Assembly (NCBI GenBank): GCA_022448005.1
Contig: JAKUTK010000014.1
Location: forward strand, 1-64,000
DNA: 64,000 nt
DNA from: Pseudomonas sp.
GTDB taxonomy: Bacteria > Pseudomonadota > Gammaproteobacteria > Pseudomonadales > Pseudomonadaceae
Reading direction: 5' to 3'
The notes under the pieces are model-generated. The model saw only the letters and a program-made list of their open reading frames with translations, was not told the DNA's origin and made no database searches. This document shows, one piece after another, positions 7,554 through 14,755 of the stretch. How positions within the stretch are numbered: position 1 is the stretch's first letter; each line of letters starts with the position of its first letter. A program made the position numbers and the translations under genes.

Positions 7554-7592
7554 AGCCTCCAGGGTGCCGTTTAGGCCGCTGGGGGCTTTTTT
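7554..7592 (+). terminator. Rho-independent terminator
   Basis: AGCCTCCAG (7554-7562) pairs with CTGGGGGCT (7579-7587) with one mismatch, followed by six T residues. It would stop rightward transcripts from the repressor gene before the origin region. Confidence 0.7.
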
Positions 7593-7673
7593 GTGGGGCG
7601 ATGGTTGAGGCCGCTACGCGCGTATCGTCGCAGAACCAGGTTAGCCAGGCTGGAGGAAGTGCCGGCGACTAAT

Positions 7674-7689
7674 GTCCCGCAGGCGGGAC
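7674..7689. repeat. Perfect hairpin in inovirus intergenic region
   Basis: GTCCCG and CGGGAC flank a CAGG loop. No T-tract follows. Small perfect hairpins in this gap are candidates for rolling-circle nick sites or complementary-strand priming structures. Confidence 0.45.
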
Positions 7690-7707
7690 GGTCGAGGTTG
7701 AATTCCG

Positions 7708-7717
7708 GTAACGTTAC
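7708..7717. promoter_or_regulatory. GTAACGTTAC palindrome, copy 1
   Basis: A perfect 10-bp palindrome, about 100 bp upstream of the 112-residue accessory gene. Identical copies occur at 7771-7780 and 8632-8641 in the phage and at 15978-15987 in the host chromosome. A half-related AACGTTAC lies at 8577-8584. Probably an operator of a phage regulator. Confidence 0.6.
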
Positions 7718-7757
7718 TTTATCTATCGTACAGGCGGGGCTGATAGCAACATACAAT

Positions 7758-7786
7758 TAGCCTATTTACGGTAACGTTACTATAAT
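7758..7786 (+). promoter_or_regulatory. Promoter with embedded GTAACGTTAC operator (copy 2)
   Basis: A perfect -10 hexamer TATAAT (7781-7786) is immediately preceded by GTAACGTTAC (7771-7780). A weak -35 lies near 7757-7763. A palindrome between -35 and -10 is the classical place for a repressor site. The transcript would start about 25 nt before the 112-residue gene, suggesting autoregulation of that accessory module. Confidence 0.55.
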
Positions 7787-7818
7787 TACTTCACAGACAA
7801 CGAAACGGACCAACCACC

Positions 7819-8157
7819 ATGATCGACCCAGCAGACCAGCAAACCAAAGCCCTCCCCCTGGACGAGCAGCAAGCAAAGAAGCGTCGCGGTAGACCAGCGA
7901 CAGGCAAAGCCATGACGCCAGCCGAGAAACAGCGCGCCTATCGTGAGCGGATGAAAGCACAGCAAGGCGGAAAACCTGGGGCGATCTATACGCGAGAAGA
8001 AGCGCAGGAAGCGGTGAGGATCTACCAGGAGGAAATTGTACGGCTGACCGATGAGCTAAATGCAGCGCTCAACAGAGCGGAAAAAGCAGAAAAGGCGAAT
8101 AAGGGTAACGTTGCCGAAAAGGCCGTTACCAAATCAGCGCCAGGAAACGGAGTATAG
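7819..8157 (+). CDS. Small basic accessory protein of the inovirus, probable DNA-binding
   Basis: A 112-residue protein. A basic N-terminal region reads KKRRGRPATGKAMTPAEKQ (about 20-38), followed by a short helical repeat AYRERMKAQ. A long helix rich in Glu/Lys/Ala (about 60-100) could form a coiled coil. I do not recognise a named family. Small AT-hook-like 'RGRPATGKA' proteins are common in Pseudomonas mobile elements. Its promoter carries two GTAACGTTAC palindromes, so it is a candidate for the factor that binds them. It lies downstream of the terminator and origin region, as an independent unit. Confidence 0.7.
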   Translation: MIDPADQQTKALPLDEQQAKKRRGRPATGKAMTPAEKQRAYRERMKAQQGGKPGAIYTREEAQEAVRIYQEEIVRLTDELNAALNRAEKAEKANKGNVAEKAVTKSAPGNGV

Positions 8158-8172
8158 ACGCCTAGGTTCAAG

Positions 8173-8349
8173 GTGAAAGGATCGCGCCAGTGGGTGTATT
8201 GCGACCCTCAGGTAGACTTTGAAGGGGTCCCATGGAGCTACGAACATACGACAGAACACGTGAGGGAAATGCAGAAGATGCAAAAAACCGTCACATGGCA
8301 GGCTGTTAGGGATGATGGACTGATCTACGACCCTAGAGCTGCAAAATAG
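8173..8349 (+). CDS. Small ORF in frame behind the accessory gene, 58 aa
   Basis: An open frame of 58 codons starting with GTG at 8173. It is in the same reading frame as the 112-residue gene and separated from its TAG stop by five codons. The peptide is protein-like (QWVYCDPQVDFEGVPW near its start, many aromatic and charged residues) and ends at TAG 8347-8349, overlapping the 3' end of the convergent gene. It may be a separate small gene coupled to its neighbour, a former C-terminal domain split off by a stop codon, or a read-through extension. No ATG and only a weak ribosome-binding site are present. Confidence 0.45.
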   Translation: MKGSRQWVYCDPQVDFEGVPWSYEHTTEHVREMQKMQKTVTWQAVRDDGLIYDPRAAK

Positions 8350-8572
8350 CCCGGCAAGCGTCCTGCAGGGCTGTTAACCGGGCGTCCAGGGCGGCGCCCT
8401 CATAGTCGAGCTGGGCGACCCTGGCGCGTAGCTGGCGGACCTCAGCAACAAGCCGGCCATAATCATCAAGCACATGACAGACAGCCTGGAGATCGTCTCC
8501 ACGGGCTGCGAACAGTCGTGCCTGTTTGACCAGGTGCGGGGGGATGTCGAGCGTGATGGGAGCGCAGCGCAT
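8333..8572 (-). CDS. Small coiled-coil protein at the prophage right end
   Basis: A 79-residue protein. The N-terminal ITLDIPPHLVKQARLFAARG resembles the DNA-binding or dimerising N-termini of small regulators, and a Leu/Ala/Arg-rich coiled coil follows (about 38-79). The ATG at 8572 is chosen over an upstream ATG at 8623 because the upstream codons cross the inverted-repeat attachment region. The chosen start codon itself lies inside the XerC-like arm of dif-like site A. Function unknown; a regulator of the accessory module or attachment site is possible. Confidence 0.6.
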   Translation of the reverse strand: MRCAPITLDIPPHLVKQARLFAARGDDLQAVCHVLDDYGRLVAEVRQLRARVAQLDYEGAALDARLTALQDACRAILQL

Positions 8573-8591
8573 AATCAACGTTACATTAAAT
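8564..8591 (+). other. dif-like site A (inside phage, inverted relative to the left dif)
   Basis: The plus strand reads XerC-like arm GCAGCGCATAA (8564-8574; the inner seven bases are identical to dif), centre TCAACG, and XerD-like arm TTACATTAAAT (8581-8591; 9 of 11 match TTATGTTAAAT). It faces site B at 8625-8655 in the opposite orientation. Pairs of opposed dif-like sites form the folded single-stranded attP in CTXphi. Confidence 0.75.
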
Positions 8592-8651
8592 CGCGCCGGG
8601 ACCGCTGACCATCTTCCCGACACGATTAAACGTAACGTTACCCATTATGCG
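8568..8651. repeat. Large inverted repeat forming the phage attachment hairpin
   Basis: The left arm CGCATAAT-(C)-AACGTTACATTAAATCG (8568-8593) pairs with the right arm (8623-8651), whose reverse complement is CGCATAAT, then GGGT, then AACGTTACGTTTAATCG. The outer 8 bp are perfect and the inner segment matches 15 of 17 positions. The bulge is asymmetric (1 versus 4 nt) and the loop is 29 nt. In single-stranded phage DNA this would fold into a long stem containing XerC- and XerD-binding arms. Confidence 0.8.
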
Positions 8652-8655
8652 AACC
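8625..8655 (-). other. dif-like site B, right prophage/chromosome junction
   Basis: The minus strand reads XerC arm GGTTCGCATAA (8655-8645), a 9-nt centre TGGGTAACG instead of the usual 6, and XerD-like arm TTACGTTTAAT (8635-8625; 9 of 11 match dif). The XerC arm would be the chromosomal half. Joined to the centre and XerD arm at 1713-1729 it restores a canonical dif. The abnormal spacing would make this site poor for excision. Confidence 0.75.
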
Positions 8656-8704
8656 GCGGCAGTATGGGATGTGTTGCTTTGCACTCGACTGTTAGACAAC
8701 CCGT

Positions 8705-10846
8705 TCAGGGCTGTCCGCCCAGTCGCCATCGATGCAGCCTGGCCGCCCAGGTCTGCGGACGTTTGGCGGTATGAGCACGGCGCCAAGCCTCGGCAACGGC
8801 GAGACTGGCCTCGGCCAAGGTCGGGTTGATGTGTACGGTACGGCGCAGTTTGTTCAACCCCAGTTTGTGCTTCATCGCCAACACGAACACGGCAAGTGTT
8901 TCACTCGCGCCATCCCCGACAAGCGTGACGCCAATGATGCGGTCGCGCCCGCGTTCGGTGAGCACCTTCAGGAAGCCGCTGTTACCAGCGCTCATCTGTG
9001 CCGCCTCGAGCGAATCGAGGTCGAGCATGGTCACCTCGTATTCCACTTCAGCCAACTTTGCCTGGGCTTCAGTCAGCCCCACGCTGGCAATCTCGGGTGA
9101 AGTAAAGGCCACACGGGGGACCACTCTGTCGCTGACCATGAAACGGCGGAATCCGGAAAATAAACCATTGGCGGCGGCGTACCAGGCGTGGTGTTTAGCG
9201 CTTTGAAACGAGCTGTCCGGACCTGCCACTGCGCCCACGGCATAGACGTTCGGGTAGCGCGTAGCAAGGTATTCGTCCACTTCCAGACTGCCGTCCTCGC
9301 GAATGTTCAACTCCAGCCTTTCCAGCCCTAGATCGTCCAGGTGGGCTTTGCGTCCCAACGCCAGCAGCACCTGATCGAACGGAAGCGAATGTTTTTGCTC
9401 ATCAATCAAACAGTCCAGGCGGCGCTCGTTCTCGACCAATTCGAAACGCTGTGGTGAGACCTTCAATAGAACCTCAACCCCATCGGCGCGAAGGGCGTCA
9501 TGGACAGCCTCGCGTGCCTCTGGCTCAGCGGCAGCCAACAACATCTCGCCTTCGACGGCCAGCGTCACCTGACAGCCGAGGCGCTGAAACGCCTGGGCCA
9601 GTTCGCAGGCATTGGCTTCGCCTCCCATGATCAGCAGCCGCTCTGGCCGTTGCTGCAAATCCCAGACGTCCTCGCAAGTCAGCGGCTCGACGTTTTCCAG
9701 GCCCGGTATCGGCGGGATGACGGGCTGGCTTCCCGTAGCGATGACGATAGCGCGGCTGCAAAGGGTGCGATCGCCTACCTGAATCGACCAGGGTGACGTC
9801 ATCTGGGCTTTACCCCGGATCATCTCAACACCGGTGGCCTTGCAATATTCTGCCGTGACCTGCTCTTGCGCCTCGTCAAGCGTGCGGCGCACCTGTGCCA
9901 TGACTTCAGCAAAGTCGACTTCGGTGTGCAGGCGAATGCCCAGCGTACCGCCCTGGCGCAGCGCGTAATTCATGTTGGCTGCCCGCATCAGCGCCCTCGC
10001 CGGAACGCTGCCACTGTGCAGCGCTGCGCCGCCAAGGCGCTCGCTCTCGACCAATGCCACCCTGGCCTTCATCGACGCTGCAATCCGAGCCGCGGCCAGG
10101 CCCCCGCTGCCGCCACCGACGACCAGCAGGTTGTGCTCAAAACTCTTCGGCTTTTGCCAACCGCTATAGACCTTGCGCGCCTTGTAGAGCGTCAGCAGCT
10201 TGGTCGCGGCCAGCGGAAATATGGCAAGCAAGGCCAGCGTCCCTATCAAGCTCGGCGAGAGAATGTCGGAAATTTCCCGAATACGCGCGAGTTGGCGTCC
10301 GGCACCTACGTAGATCGCGTGCCCCGGCAGCATGCCGGCCTGGGTAGTCCACCAGAACGTCCACATGCTCACGCGCGTCAGACCGAGCGCAGGATTCAAC
10401 AGAACGAAGGGCACCAGTGGAATCAACCGCAGCGAGAACAGGTAGAAGGCGCCGTCCCGCTCGAGTCCCCTATTGATACTCGCGATCTGTTTGTTGAATC
10501 GCCTCTGAATCCAGTCGCGTAACAAAAACCGGCTGATGAGCATCGCGATCAGCGCGCCGATATTGCTGGCAAAGGAGACCATCAAGGTTCCGCCAACCAG
10601 TCCGAACAAGGCTCCGGCGAGCAGCGTCAACACCACAGTGCCGGGGAACGACATGACCGTCAGCGCCACGTAAGCGGCAAAGAACACCGAGCCGGTCCAC
10701 CAGGGGTGCGCCTGGACCTCGTCTCGAAGCGCCCCACTCTTCGCCTGGATCATTTCCAGCGTCAGGTATTGCTCAAGATCGAACCAGAAAAAACAAGCTG
10801 CCGCGACCACGAAAGACAGCACGATCAGCCAGCGAGTGAGCTTCAT
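8705..10846 (-). CDS. TVP38/TMEM64 membrane domain fused to FAD-dependent oxidoreductase
   Basis: A 713-residue fusion. Residues about 1-230 form a TVP38/TMEM64 (DedA-like, SNARE-associated) membrane domain with several hydrophobic segments and the conserved PG(T/L)..AG.LFG and F.LRLIP regions. Residues about 240-700 form a class I pyridine-nucleotide disulfide oxidoreductase: FAD motif GGGSGGLAAARIA, second NAD motif region MGGEANACELAQA, and a C-terminal dimerisation domain with VHINPTLAEA. The redox-active disulfide (normally GGxCxxxGCxPS) reads GGAALHSGSVPARAL, so both cysteines are missing. Mercuric reductase or lipoamide dehydrogenase activity is therefore unlikely. The ATG at 10846 has GGAG upstream and is preferred to 10879. 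Confidence 0.85.
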   Translation of the reverse strand: MKLTRWLIVLSFVVAAACFFWFDLEQYLTLEMIQAKSGALRDEVQAHPWWTGSVFFAAYVALTVMSFPGTVVLTLLAGALFGLVGGTLMVSFASNIGALIAMLISRFLLRDWIQRRFNKQIASINRGLERDGAFYLFSLRLIPLVPFVLLNPALGLTRVSMWTFWWTTQAGMLPGHAIYVGAGRQLARIREISDILSPSLIGTLALLAIFPLAATKLLTLYKARKVYSGWQKPKSFEHNLLVVGGGSGGLAAARIAASMKARVALVESERLGGAALHSGSVPARALMRAANMNYALRQGGTLGIRLHTEVDFAEVMAQVRRTLDEAQEQVTAEYCKATGVEMIRGKAQMTSPWSIQVGDRTLCSRAIVIATGSQPVIPPIPGLENVEPLTCEDVWDLQQRPERLLIMGGEANACELAQAFQRLGCQVTLAVEGEMLLAAAEPEAREAVHDALRADGVEVLLKVSPQRFELVENERRLDCLIDEQKHSLPFDQVLLALGRKAHLDDLGLERLELNIREDGSLEVDEYLATRYPNVYAVGAVAGPDSSFQSAKHHAWYAAANGLFSGFRRFMVSDRVVPRVAFTSPEIASVGLTEAQAKLAEVEYEVTMLDLDSLEAAQMSAGNSGFLKVLTERGRDRIIGVTLVGDGASETLAVFVLAMKHKLGLNKLRRTVHINPTLAEASLAVAEAWRRAHTAKRPQTWAARLHRWRLGGQP

Positions 10847-11045
10847 GGATGGCAGTGCTCCGCGGCGCGGCTGAAGCATATGCTGCTGACAGACGGACAG
10901 GTGAGACGAGCCCGAGGCATCGATAGCCTAGGTAGGCAGTCGCAAGGGAAATGGCAAATCATCGGAAAAACTCTAACCAGGGCCTTTAGTTGGAGCTGAC
11001 TGGCCCAAGGATGTTCCGAACTAGCCGACGATCAGCCTGAGCGAG

Positions 11046-13610
11046 TCACCTCATGCCCAGCTGCACCCGCATCTCATCGGTGATTTGCTGGTCCGCCTCC
11101 TCAATCCCTGTCCACGGGTCGTCACCGCCCTGCTCTTCCAAACGCGGAATGAGGTTGCGGATGGTCCAGATGTTGGCGCCTTTGAGATCGGCCAGTTCAT
11201 CTCGTCGGATAGGCACAGAGACGGCGAGCCCCTCGCGTGCCCGCACTGAATAAGCCGCGACGGTGCTCGCGCCCTTACTGTTACGCAGGTAGTCGATAAA
11301 GATGCGCCCGACTCGATTCTTCGGCCCGCTGACTGCAGAAAAATGCTGCGGCATCAATTTCGCCATGTACTGGGCAATCGCCTGGCTGAACGCTTTTACT
11401 TCTGTCCAGCTGTGTATCGGCTTTAGCGGCACCATGATGTGCAAACCCTTACCACCGCTGGTTTTCAGGTAGGACTGCAGTCCGATTTCATCAAGCAGGG
11501 TTTGAGTAAGCTGCGTGGCTTCGACCATGCGCTTCCAGGGCAGCGCGGGGTCAGGATCGAGATCGAGCACGAAGCGATCTGGGTGATCGAGGACCGGCGC
11601 CACGGCATTCCAGGTGTGCAGTTCTATCGTGCCCATCTGCGCCGCGCTGAGGAGCGCTTCAGCAGTGTCGATGGTCATCAAGGCTGCATGGTTGGGAAAC
11701 AGCGAAATGTCCAGTTGAGTGATATGCGGGATGCTCAGTTTCTCGGTGTGCTTCTGAAAAAACAGCTCACCGTCGATTCCCTCTGGAGCGCGGACCAACG
11801 CAAGCGGACGCTGCGCCAGGTGCGGCAACGCCCAGGGCGCGACCTCTGCATAGAAGCGCGCTAATTCCATCTTGGTCGCACCGATCGACTTGTCAATGAT
11901 GCGCTCGGGATTGGAAATCTTGATTCTGCCACCTGCCGTATTCGGGGCCAGGTTGCTTTTTTTAGGCTTCGCGGTGCCGGTTGCCTTGGCCGCTTTCGCT
12001 GCGCGTTCATGGGTAATGGCTTTGGCCGGTTTATCCGAGCGCAGGCCATGAAAGACGGAATGGCGAACCACGCGTTGGCGGGTCATTTCTGCATAGGCGA
12101 CCTCGCACATCAGCTCCGGCTTTAGCCAGTGCGCGCCGCGAACATCGGCGGCGGGCGGTGCTTTGGCTAACGGACTTTTATCGACCTCTAGCGGCTTGAG
12201 CTTGGCATGCAAGCTTTCCAGCGTGGCGTGGTTGAAGCCTGTGCCCACCTTACCGGCGTATAGCAACCGACCTTGCTCATCGTGAAGTCCCAACAGGAGC
12301 GCGCCGAAGCCGCTGCGTGCGCCCTTGGGGTCGGTGAAGCCGACGATGACGAACTCCTGCCGATTCTTGCACTTGATTTTGACCCAGCTGTTGCTGCGCC
12401 GGGAAACATAGGTGCTGCCTGCACGCTTGCCGATCAGCCCTTCAAGCTTCATCTGGCATGCGCTTTCAAGCATGCTCTCTGGCTGATCTGTAAAGTCGGC
12501 GGAATAACGCAGCAACTCGCTCTCGTCAGCATCCAGTACTTGATTCAGGGCAACCCGGCGTTCCTCCAACGCAACCTCGCGCAGGTCCATGCCATTCAGA
12601 TAGGGCATGTCGAACAGGTAATAGATGATGCTGCCGCTGCGCCCAGCTTCGAAGGCGTTTTGCAGTGCCTGGAAATCCGGCGTGCCGTCTTCATCGGGCA
12701 CTACTACTTCGCCATCGAGCCAGGCGGACTCCAGACCCAGCCCGGCCAGCGCTTCGGCTTGCTGTGGCATCTTGTGCGTCCAGTCATGGCCGTTACGCGT
12801 GAAGAGCTGGACCTTGCCAGACTCAATGCGCGCCATGATGCGATACCCGTCGAATTTTATTTCATAGCGCCAATCACCGTCAGGCACCGACTCAACCAGC
12901 GTAGCGAGCTGCGGTTTCAAGCTTTCCGGTAAGGGGGCTTCCTTGGCGCCGGTCAGCGTCACGTTTGGTTCATCCTTGCGGCTTCGCCGACGTGCAGGCG
13001 TCTTGACGGCTGTGGTTGCCGCTGCCGGCTTGGCTTTACCGCGCTTGCGAGGAATCAGCGTGCGATCGCTCAGCACACTGTTTGGCTGCTCTTCGACGAT
13101 GTTGTAATCGCTCTCTGGCCTGGCCGCATCATCATTGGACTTGATCAGAAACCACTGTTCCTTCCCCCCCTCCATGCGGGTGCGAACCAGATTCCAGGTA
13201 CCGCTGAGTTTTTCGCCTTCGAGGCTGAACTTCAGCTTGCCTTTGCGATACCCCTCTTGCGGATCACCCTCCGGAACCCAGACGCCGCGATCCCATACGA
13301 TGACATCGCCCGCGCCGTAATGTCCTTTCGGGATACTGCCTTCGAACGTTGCGTATTCCAGAGGATGATCTTCGACATGAACGGCCAGACGGCGGGATTT
13401 CGGGTCGAGCGACGGGCCCTTGGGAACAGCCCAGCTTTTCAGCGTCCCGTCGAGTTCCAGTCGGAAGTCATAGTGCAGCCGAGTCGCGTCGTGCTTCTGG
13501 ATGCAATACTGCAGCGCATGGGCTTTGCGGCGTTTGCCAGTACCGTTCTCGCCGCCAGGCTCGGGGGTCGCGGTGAAGTCGCGCTTTCGGTTGTATTCGT
13601 CCAAGGCCAT
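11046..13610 (-). CDS. ligD: DNA ligase D (bacterial NHEJ), full length
   Basis: An 854-residue three-domain enzyme that processes and seals double-strand breaks with Ku. The N-terminal 3'-phosphoesterase domain has HDATRLHYDFRLE and HVEDHPLEYATFEG. The central ATP-dependent ligase has KFDGYR (adenylated Lys near residue 249) and later motifs (EGLIGKRAGS, SWVKIKC). The C-terminal primase-polymerase has DLDPDP (near 683), TSGGKGLH and PKNRVGRIFIDYLR. The domain order PE-Lig-Pol is that of Pseudomonas LigD. The ATG at 13610 follows GGAG and gives the family's usual N-terminus (MALDEYNRKRDF). Ku is encoded 38 kb away in this window, next to a second polymerase. Confidence 0.95.
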   Translation of the reverse strand: MALDEYNRKRDFTATPEPGGENGTGKRRKAHALQYCIQKHDATRLHYDFRLELDGTLKSWAVPKGPSLDPKSRRLAVHVEDHPLEYATFEGSIPKGHYGAGDVIVWDRGVWVPEGDPQEGYRKGKLKFSLEGEKLSGTWNLVRTRMEGGKEQWFLIKSNDDAARPESDYNIVEEQPNSVLSDRTLIPRKRGKAKPAAATTAVKTPARRRSRKDEPNVTLTGAKEAPLPESLKPQLATLVESVPDGDWRYEIKFDGYRIMARIESGKVQLFTRNGHDWTHKMPQQAEALAGLGLESAWLDGEVVVPDEDGTPDFQALQNAFEAGRSGSIIYYLFDMPYLNGMDLREVALEERRVALNQVLDADESELLRYSADFTDQPESMLESACQMKLEGLIGKRAGSTYVSRRSNSWVKIKCKNRQEFVIVGFTDPKGARSGFGALLLGLHDEQGRLLYAGKVGTGFNHATLESLHAKLKPLEVDKSPLAKAPPAADVRGAHWLKPELMCEVAYAEMTRQRVVRHSVFHGLRSDKPAKAITHERAAKAAKATGTAKPKKSNLAPNTAGGRIKISNPERIIDKSIGATKMELARFYAEVAPWALPHLAQRPLALVRAPEGIDGELFFQKHTEKLSIPHITQLDISLFPNHAALMTIDTAEALLSAAQMGTIELHTWNAVAPVLDHPDRFVLDLDPDPALPWKRMVEATQLTQTLLDEIGLQSYLKTSGGKGLHIMVPLKPIHSWTEVKAFSQAIAQYMAKLMPQHFSAVSGPKNRVGRIFIDYLRNSKGASTVAAYSVRAREGLAVSVPIRRDELADLKGANIWTIRNLIPRLEEQGGDDPWTGIEEADQQITDEMRVQLGMR

Positions 13611-13780
13611 GGCAGCGACTCCATTATCGTTTTGATCAAGCTGCGCGCCTTCTGCCAAGCGGTTGCGCTAGGGTGTTTACATCTCGGCAAGGCCTGCTAG
13701 CGTTTGTAGATGTTGAAAACCAAGGCTGCGCCACCTCGGCGCAAGCGACCCAAATGCGGACATCGATGGGAGGAAGGATC

Positions 13781-14062
13781 ATGGGTACACGTCTACCTCT
13801 GCCCACCATAGAGAACATCCTTCGCGACTATCTCCACCCTTTCCGCTGTGACTGCCATGCGCAGGAAAACAGTCATCTCACCGTCCGGCTCTATGAAGAC
13901 ACCGCTGACGGTGAGGAACTCACTGTGTTCGGCATTACCGACGAGCAGTGCCGGGATGCCGCAAACCTTGTCCGTCTGGCCCAGGAGCTGCGCTTCGAAC
14001 TCTATGCGACGCGCAGTGGCATGCCGGTCGCTGCGAATGTCGCCAAGGTTGTCGGCGGCTAG
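13781..14062 (+). CDS. DUF1652 family protein
   Basis: A 93-residue cytoplasmic protein beginning GTRLPLPTIENILRDYLHPF, with a Cys-rich CDCHAQ and a conserved GITDEQC region typical of DUF1652, a Pseudomonas-restricted small family without known function. The start at 13781 is supported by GAGG just upstream; in-frame codons before it are upstream extension. It is divergent from ligD. Confidence 0.8.
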   Translation: MGTRLPLPTIENILRDYLHPFRCDCHAQENSHLTVRLYEDTADGEELTVFGITDEQCRDAANLVRLAQELRFELYATRSGMPVAANVAKVVGG

Positions 14063-14104
14063 CCGTTCGGCATCGCACCACCGACAACCCGGCGACCTTC
14101 TTTA

Positions 14105-14635
14105 TCAGCGCTTCGCTTCGGTATGCGGTTCGGCAGCTCGGGTCAGATAGTCCTGGGTCAACTCGGCCAGGTGGCTGCGCATCCACTCGGCCATCGCGAC
14201 CTCCTCGGCCAGAATTCGGGTGCACACATCGGCCGTTTCAGTGTCGCCAACGGCCTTCGCTGCTGCGATCAGAATCTCGTACGAGGCGATCTCCAGGTTC
14301 TCGAAGACATAACCCATCTGCGCGCCTTTGACGATTTCGTCATTGACCATCATTCCGCCCATGGCTTGCCCCATCGCCATCATCTTGCCGCCCAGATCCT
14401 TGAAACCTGAGTAGGACTTGTCATAACGCTGCAGGCAACCTTCGATCAGCTTGGCCTGGTTTTGCGTTTCGGTAATGTGCTGCTCGATCCGCGCCTTTAG
14501 CTGCGGATAATGTTCGATGCGACTGGCCTGCTTGTTGAGCATTGTTTCCGCCTGCGCTTCCATGGCATGCGCGTCGCGAAGCCATTCGATCAATCGTTCA
14601 ATGCGGACGTCATTTCCGGTCTGAGCGCTTTGCAT
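14105..14635 (-). CDS. YciE/DUF892-like ferritin-fold protein
   Basis: A 176-residue, all-helical protein of the DUF892/YciE ferritin-like group. Acidic/His residues are suitably spaced for a di-iron site (WLRDAHAMEAQAETML, HITETQNQAK, and AEEVAMAEW near the C-terminus). Members of this family are linked to osmotic and general stress. The ATG at 14635 is chosen because GGGAG lies 9 nt upstream and the upstream in-frame residues look non-coding. It is divergent from the MscS gene. Confidence 0.8.
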   Translation of the reverse strand: MQSAQTGNDVRIERLIEWLRDAHAMEAQAETMLNKQASRIEHYPQLKARIEQHITETQNQAKLIEGCLQRYDKSYSGFKDLGGKMMAMGQAMGGMMVNDEIVKGAQMGYVFENLEIASYEILIAAAKAVGDTETADVCTRILAEEVAMAEWMRSHLAELTQDYLTRAAEPHTEAKR

Positions 14636-14755
14636 GTCAATTCTCCCACTGGTTTGGTTAGGCGAGCCGGGCTGTTTCGCAGCCCTCTTGTTATGTGTGA
14701 GGGAGGGCAAGCCAGAGGAGTTCCACCGACCCGACTGGCTGCACTGCCATGAACT

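Larger units (their letters stand above)
7326..7818. other. Inovirus major intergenic region (candidate replication origin)
   Basis: About 490 bp without a gene. It contains a small hairpin CCTGA/TCAGG (7424-7438), an intrinsic terminator (7554-7592), a GTCCCG/CGGGAC hairpin with a CAGG loop (7674-7689) and two copies of GTAACGTTAC. Inoviruses keep their plus- and minus-strand origins in such hairpin-rich gaps, so this is the best place for the origin. The nick site is not identifiable by eye. Confidence 0.5.
1730..8644 (-). mobile_element. Inovirus (filamentous phage) prophage integrated at dif
   Basis: An approximately 6.9 kb prophage. Its leftward operon has the order of Ff phages: replication initiator (gpII-like), ssDNA-binding protein (gpV), two tiny membrane proteins (gpVII/IX-like), major coat (gpVIII), adhesin (gpIII-like), DUF2523 (gpVI-like) and Zot (gpI). 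A divergent XRE repressor and a small accessory module complete it. No integrase and no gpIV secretin are encoded, so integration by host XerCD and exit through a host secretin are inferred. The left junction is a perfect dif; the right junction (8625-8655) is dif-like with a chromosomal XerC arm. All recognised phage genes appear intact. Confidence 0.9.

Noticed and set aside
8705..10846. Mercuric reductase (merA).
   Set aside because: The redox-active cysteines, the C-terminal Cys pair and the N-terminal metal-binding domain are missing, and there is no mer operon around it.
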